From NCBI GenBank assembly GCA_023653625.1, contig CM042913.1:11573069-11637068 (forward strand): a DNA stretch of 64,000 nucleotides. Direction: 5' to 3'. The notes beneath the pieces are model-generated. The model made no database searches. It saw only the letters and a list, made by a program, of their open reading frames with translations, and was not told the DNA's origin. Made by a program: the position numbers and the translations under genes. Source of the DNA: Triadica sebifera. Taxonomy: Eukaryota > Streptophyta > Magnoliopsida > Malpighiales > Euphorbiaceae. The stretch's first letter is position 1. Each line of letters opens with the position of its first letter. Shown one piece after another: positions 58,952 through 64,000 of the stretch.

Positions 58952-59330
58952 CACTATACTAGTCGCAAAAGCATAAACCTTAGCAACGGAAACTAATCAA
59001 TCACTAAATAGCAACACAAATATTTTGTCGCTATAACAAAAATATAATGACGGATTTCCTTCCAATGCTAAATGTAGCAACGAATAGTCCATCGCTAATC
59101 TCTCACAATTTTGTCTCATTGGTCATCCATTTAAAAATGAAATTACTGATGAATTTTGACATTTAATAACAAAAATATTTATCATTAAAACTAACTACGG
59201 ATGCAAAATCCATCGCCAAATAGCTAACTACAATTGATATAAGAATGAATTATGTGTGTCGCTGAGTGCCTTTAGTGACCTAAAATATACTTCGGTGACG
59301 GAATAATCTGTCGCTAAATCTGTATTTTTT
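58952..59330 (+). mobile_element. CACTA-like terminal region (fragment)
   Basis: Starts CACTATACTAGTCGC, then carries many short subterminal motifs such as TTAGCAACGGAAAC, TTTTGTCGCTATAAC, GACGGATTTCC, ATCGCTAATC and GTGACGGAATAATCTGTCGC. This pattern is typical of a CACTA element end. The opposite TAGTG terminus and any transposase were not found. Confidence 0.4.
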
Positions 59331-59976
59331 GGTTCAAAATCAAACAGGTGCTTCTTCCTTTCCATCATTAATAAAATCATATATTTTTTTTGTTTAAATT
59401 TATTTTTCTTTTTCTTTATATTTCTATAGCGTGAACTTAAATAACAAGTTTGGCATGGACGACAAACAAACAGCCAAATAATGATAGATGATAACAAGGA
59501 CGGAAATGTTATCACAAATCTGATTTTTGAGGAGAATTAGGTTGCTCGAGTTTCTTGATTGATCAAGTAGTTTGGTTACTTACCCTTTTGTTGATTAGGA
59601 GATTCGTGACCACTAGACCATCCAATTGAAATTAACTTATTTCCTTGCGTTTGTTTCAGTTTTGCTCCTCGTTAATTATGTTTTTATAGCATTTGAGATT
59701 GAATTCTCTATTTGACAATGCTTGTCATTGTTTTCATAATTTTTATAAAAATCTTTTTAGGTTCTATTGTTTGTGGAGTGCAATTGATAGCCTTTTATGA
59801 TGATTTTTATTTATTAATTTATTTATTTTTATCTCGGCCCTTATTATTAAAAAAAATTCATTAATTGCTAACTTATCCCATTAGATTATTATGATTTAAT
59901 TCAAAGCAAAAGTTTAAAATTGAATATTTTGTTTTTTGTTGTGTACGCTTGCTTCCCTTTGAGTTTATTTTGATAG

Positions 59977-60225
59977 TTGATTCAATCTTTTTTTGGTATG
60001 TTAGCAGCATTTAGTTTTATTTTTTTAAAGAACGTTAATGCACTATTCTCTACATCTAACAACTTCTCTGGTTTCGGATTAATCATTGACAAATGTAATG
60101 AGATCTATAAAGATCGATATCTTGTTTTTGTTCGTAATTCTTTTGTCAAACAGTCAGTGAACCAAGTTGCTCATTCCACCATATCCTTTAATTGGCTGTG
60201 GATATTAATTTCTTCTAATTACTGA
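59977..60225 (+). pseudogene. relic of a plant RNase H-like (RVT_3-type) domain
   Basis: The frame contains NNFSGFGLIIDKCNEI and FVRNSFVKQSVNQVAHSTIS. These resemble the C-terminal part of RNase H-like domains found in plant non-LTR retroelements and their domesticated relatives (FVKRSANQVAH...LAR type). Only the last third is present and no catalytic set can be traced. The VNQVAH part marks the left edge of the duplicated segment; copy 1 (57085 on) keeps only that fragment. Confidence 0.5.
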
Positions 60226-60955
60226 ATAATTATTAATGATATTTATGATTTATATATTTTTATAAGCCAATGAATTGAAAATTTAATGCTGATTTCAATT
60301 CTGGATCTCTATAATTTAAATATTTTTAAATGAAATTACACTTTAAGCTTGTACTAATTAATCAAATATAAGAACGAATAACGATTTTGATTTTATTTCA
60401 TTTTTGGTTTCATACCCCTATATATATATATATATCATGGAAATATTTTTAATTTAATGTTTATGTACGAAACAGCCAATAATACTTTCAGTTTTGGTCT
60501 TCTTTATTAAAAAAAAAATGTGAATGATTGGTTGATAATAGAAGAATAAAGTGCGAGAAAAAAAATATAATTTTTAAATATTTTATTTTTATTACTAATT
60601 AATTAGAATATAAGCATTAAAAAAATAGAAAATATTTTTCACATTTCTCTTCTTTTTAAATAATTCCAAAAATCCACGTGCTAAACGTCACGTGTCCCTT
60701 GAATTATTTTTTAAATAAACACGTGACAGTCCCTCGTGGCATATTCTATTTCCCTTTTTACCCCTCTGTATCATATCCTTCTCAAAATTTCTCTCTTTTC
60801 TTTGTTGATAGAAGAAAATGGCGTTTCTGATTCTTAGATTTTACTCTTTTATGGGTCCCTCTTAATCATTGATGATTAATAACGCTAAGCTAATCATATT
60901 CTTCTTATAATTGACTAAATTTCTAATAAAAAGCATTAGATGTTCATGTGTTGTT
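60124..60955. repeat. direct segmental duplication, copy 2
   Basis: Partner of 57061-57960, displaced by about 3.06 kb. It holds two CACGTG G-boxes close together (CCACGTGCTAAACGTCACGTG, about 60675-60694), a third CACGTG near 60720, then a T/C-rich stretch and ATGGCGTTTCTGATTCTTAG. It therefore looks like a promoter plus 5' leader, but the frame after the ATG stops within 16 codons. Confidence 0.9.
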
Positions 60956-61892
60956 GTTGTTTAGCTTTGAATTCTTCTATATTTTTTAATTTTTTTTCTA
61001 AATGCGTATCAATCGAATCCATCTCAATTAATAATTATTTTCATTACTAAAATTGTTTTTTTTAATTTATCCGGAATTAAAAATTGTATATTTTCTAATT
61101 CTTATAAATAATTATTTAGGAAAATTTGAAATCTACTTCATTTGTGTTATCCAAATTTGATAGTTTGCAATAAATTTTATAAAGCAACTTGCTGTAAAGT
61201 TGATGTATCTTTACCTTTTAAAAAGGGCATTATAATTAAATGATATATACATAATTTAGTCTATCTGTAAAACCAATTTGAATTAATTCAAAATTCCCCT
61301 AATAATAAGTTATAATGTCAACATGTTTTAATAATATATATGACTATATATATATAATTAGAATTTCAATAACTCTTTTTCAGCCACACTAATTTTATAT
61401 TTTCTCTCACTTTTTGTACTCTCATTTTTAAGTTCTACATCTTATACATATATAAAATCCACCAAGTTTATTTTTCTTCTCAATTACGTTCAAAAGACAC
61501 CATAAATATGCCATATCATACCTAAAAAAAATGGAACAATAAATGGGTAATGAAGAAAGTGAAGTCTGCACCAAGAAAATAGCCAATATCTACTAAATTT
61601 TCTACACATGCACGGTTCAATATATGAAATAGGTTGAGAAAGTCATGGCAAATAGGTGGAGAAAATAAAAAGAAAGTCAACAGCAGGGTATTCAATTTCT
61701 TCCATGCATTCAATGTGTGTCAGAAAAATATTTTTTTACTTGATTGGAGTCAATTTGAAAAAATTACAAAATTAATATGATAAGTTTGGTTTTTCCTTAA
61801 ATTGAATGGGCTCATTAGCCTCAGCTATGTCCCTGACTGAAATTGCCTTTTTTATGATAATGAATATGCTTCTGCAATGCATATAATATACA

Positions 61893-61941
<49 letters not shown>

Positions 61942-61977
61942 TATCCCATTCTAGTGAATAGGAGATGTTGTGGCAGT

Positions 61978-62205
61978 AGTATAGATGTATTTGAAATTAC
62001 TGTTATATTTTTAAAAAGTAGATTTAAAATATTTTTAATTTAATTTATTGATTTTTTTAATTTTTTATAAACTATTTTTTTCAAATTCGTTTTAAAAAAA
62101 TATTTATTTACTTACTTCTCTTTAGAAGTAGTTTTCAAAACTCAAAAAATTTAAAAATAATTTTTTTTCAAATCGTTTTTGGTAAACTCAATGCAAACGG
62201 ACCTT
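61978..62205. repeat. dispersed AT-rich repeat, copy 2
   Basis: Same family as 52431-52655 in the same orientation. It begins near TGTATTTGAAATTACTGTTA and ends near GCAAACGG. Confidence 0.7.
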
Positions 62206-62506
62206 TAATGGAAAGGCCGTCATCGAAAGAAAATTAAAAAACAATTATTAAAACATGTTGACATTAGATGAAATACAAACCAATTTGAATTAATGATTAT
62301 AATTAATTCTACGAAAATTTTGAATATTTAATATTATTTAATATTAAATATTACGATGATTACTAATAGACCGTAATAATTGAAAAATATAGATATATAT
62401 GAATAATGTTTTAATAGTTATTGTATAGTTTATCTATTTATAGATATTATTTTTTAATTGTTAAGTAAAAAATTTAATAATTTTAATTAATTTTATAATA
62501 ATTATG

Positions 62507-62540
<34 letters not shown>

Positions 62541-63041
62541 GTCCATTTAAATTAAAAGATTTTTCTTCGAAAACGCGTAGAAAATGGGACAACGAATGGA
62601 TTGGCGGCCATGGACGAGCGCCAATAAGCAACCAAATACACCAATTATGTTAAAACCAAATTAATAAAATTATAGTTGGATAAAAATTAAAGTAAGCTCA
62701 TTCCTTAAAATAAAAGCAACTCATTAGGTTAATACCGCCTCTGCCTTGTGGATATAGATTCTTAAAAATTAATTTATTTTCTTAAAAAATATAATTATTG
62801 AATACTTTTTTATTATATTTTCATTTAATTTTTTTTATTATTAATAAATAATATTTATTATTTTTAAATTTTCAATAATATATTTAATTACTCCATATAA
62901 TAATATTGTCTAATACTACTACTTATATATTAAGTGGGGCATTATTAAAAGAATAAAAAATGATAATAGAGACTCAACAATTAATTATAACCATTCTTTT
63001 AGAATAATTTAAAAAAAGAAAAATAGTTTTTTTAAAAGAAA

Positions 63042-63108
<67 letters not shown>

Positions 63109-63109
63109 T
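63042..63109. repeat. (AAT)n microsatellite, about 22 units
   Basis: Lies about 130-200 bp upstream of the presumed 5' UTR of the gene at 63437, in its promoter region. Confidence 0.95.
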
Positions 63110-63436
63110 AGGGGTGTGATATGAAATGGGATCAAAATTGTAAAGTGAATAGGAAGGGGAATATACCAATGTGTTTAGAAAAAGGAAGGAAAAGAGACAG
63201 AGAATTCAAATATTAATATGTACTTAAAATTCTAACAACATCAAACAAACCAACCCAAACGAAGAAAGAGCGGCGAGAAGAAGAAGAGAAAGTGCCCCAA
63301 AAGCAAAGAAGGGGAAAACTTGGTCTCCTCTCCTCTCCGCTCTGTCTCTCTAACCAAACGCTGCTCACAAACCAAAAATCAATTGCCAAAACAAAAGGAT
63401 TTTTAATTTGTTTGTGCGGGAAAGAGAGAGAGACAG

Positions 63437-63651
63437 ATGAGGACAGAAAACAATGCCAGAGGAGGACAAATTGGAGAAGCTACTGTAAATGTGGGATCTG
63501 GTTTTCCTTTATCCCTTTGGGAGGTCGCCGTCGCCGTCACTGTTGTCTTGGGTTTTTTTCTTGGTCTTTTGGGGGTTTACTTCACCATGCCTCCTTCTGA
63601 CTACAGCTTCCTTAAGCTCCCTCGTAATCTTGAAGATCTTCAAATCCTCAG
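63437..63651 (+). CDS. TMEM41/DedA (SNARE-associated Golgi, VTT-domain) family protein, first exon only
   Basis: First coding exon: ATG at 63437, donor AG|GTTTCT after 63651, 71 codons plus two bases, continuing beyond the window. The peptide has a soluble N-terminus, one strongly hydrophobic segment (about residues 27-51, ending in GVYFTMP) and then DYSFLKLPRNLEDLQILR. I recognise that stretch as the region just before the VTT domain in plant TMEM41B-like proteins. The family consists of multi-pass endoplasmic reticulum/Golgi membrane proteins linked to lipid scrambling. The preceding 190 bases are purine- and C/T-rich with little AT, as in a 5' UTR (GAGAGAGAGACAG just before the ATG). The VTT domain itself is not in view, so the call rests on the N-terminus alone. 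Confidence 0.62.
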
Positions 63652-64000
63652 GTTTCTTTTCTTTAATTTTCCTTCTTTTTTTTTTTCTGTTTGGTGCAAA
63701 TAATGTCAATTTATAGGTATAAGAGAAAAATCTGGATAAGTAAAATTGAAGGTGGGAAATTGGAGGAAAATATTTCGTTTTTGATGAAAAATTTCCCTGT
63801 CAAATATAAATGCGCCCTTTCACTTGTTAACATTAATTGGTCAATTTTATACTGTGAACAAATTGTTTTAGGTAAGTGGGTATCCCTCGTTGATGCTTTG
63901 CATGCTAGTCTATATTTGAGTTTTTATCTAATTGCAGAGAGTTCTGAAACTTAGAAGTGGTTGATGATGGGCGGTTCTTCAAATTTGGTATTTTTCTTTC
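63652..64000 (+). other. intron 1 of the TMEM41-like gene (incomplete)
   Basis: T-rich sequence following a GTTTCT donor. A short AT-driven frame here has no family resemblance. The next exon is not reached with confidence. Confidence 0.5.

Larger units (their letters stand above)
60956..63240. other. intergenic AT-rich DNA with microsatellites
   Basis: No gene supported. It holds (AT)n runs at about 61899-61939 and 62508-62537, the second copy of the dispersed repeat (61978-62205), and the (AAT)n tract upstream of the last gene. Confidence 0.6.

Noticed and set aside
1..64000. CRISPR arrays, bacterial operons or phage genes
   Set aside because: No regularly spaced identical repeats, no Shine-Dalgarno-led gene clusters; all genes are plant-type with spliceosomal introns.

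Overview
The window is plant nuclear DNA, most likely from a eudicot. Protein genes are split by GT-AG introns. The intergenic DNA is strongly AT-rich, full of microsatellites and decayed transposons. The recognisable genes belong to plant families: an ATL RING-H2 ubiquitin ligase, a BZR1-BAM fusion, a plant TMEM41-type membrane protein and an eIF2-gamma relative. Nothing bacterial, viral or organellar dominates. No species can be named.

Layout. 1-0.9 kb: last coding exon and 3' UTR of an unrecognised + strand gene. 3.38-4.26 kb: intact, intronless ATL-type E3 ligase. 4.4-20.7 kb: gene-poor DNA with a long-TIR element, a tandem repeat, a hAT-type MITE with 8-bp target duplications, a possible SINE relic, two adjacent reverse-orientation LTR-like blocks resembling Ty3/Gypsy LTRs (13.2-18.5 kb) and a TTAA-flanked inverted-repeat element. 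20.78-37.85 kb: a complete nine-exon BAM8-like gene (692 codons). Its 7.5-kb intron 4 carries a degenerate Ty1/Copia element; intron 6 carries a hexamer minisatellite; intron 7 carries a Mutator-type MITE with a perfect 9-bp target duplication. 39.0-43.7 kb: a second degenerate Copia element. 44.8-54.9 kb: an intron-bearing, non-processed eIF2-gamma pseudogene with a third Copia element (46.93-51.10 kb, perfect 5-bp target duplication) in one intron. 55-63.2 kb: repeat-rich DNA with another relic of the Gypsy-like LTR, a roughly 0.85-kb direct duplication (57.06 and 60.12 kb), CACTA-like motifs and an RNase H relic. 63.25-64.0 kb: 5' end of a TMEM41/DedA-family gene that runs off the window.

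Function. The intact genes do not form a pathway. The ATL protein is predicted to be a membrane-anchored ubiquitin ligase. The BAM8-like protein joins a BZR1-type DNA-binding domain to a beta-amylase fold that lacks the second catalytic glutamate, so it is better read as a transcription regulator than an enzyme. The TMEM41-like gene encodes an endomembrane protein. I saw no new multi-gene system. The most interesting signals are the Copia load inside introns, the layered decay of the eIF2-gamma copy (lost splice sites, missing exon, a local template-switch-like replacement) and the duplicated G-box-containing segment at 57-61 kb.
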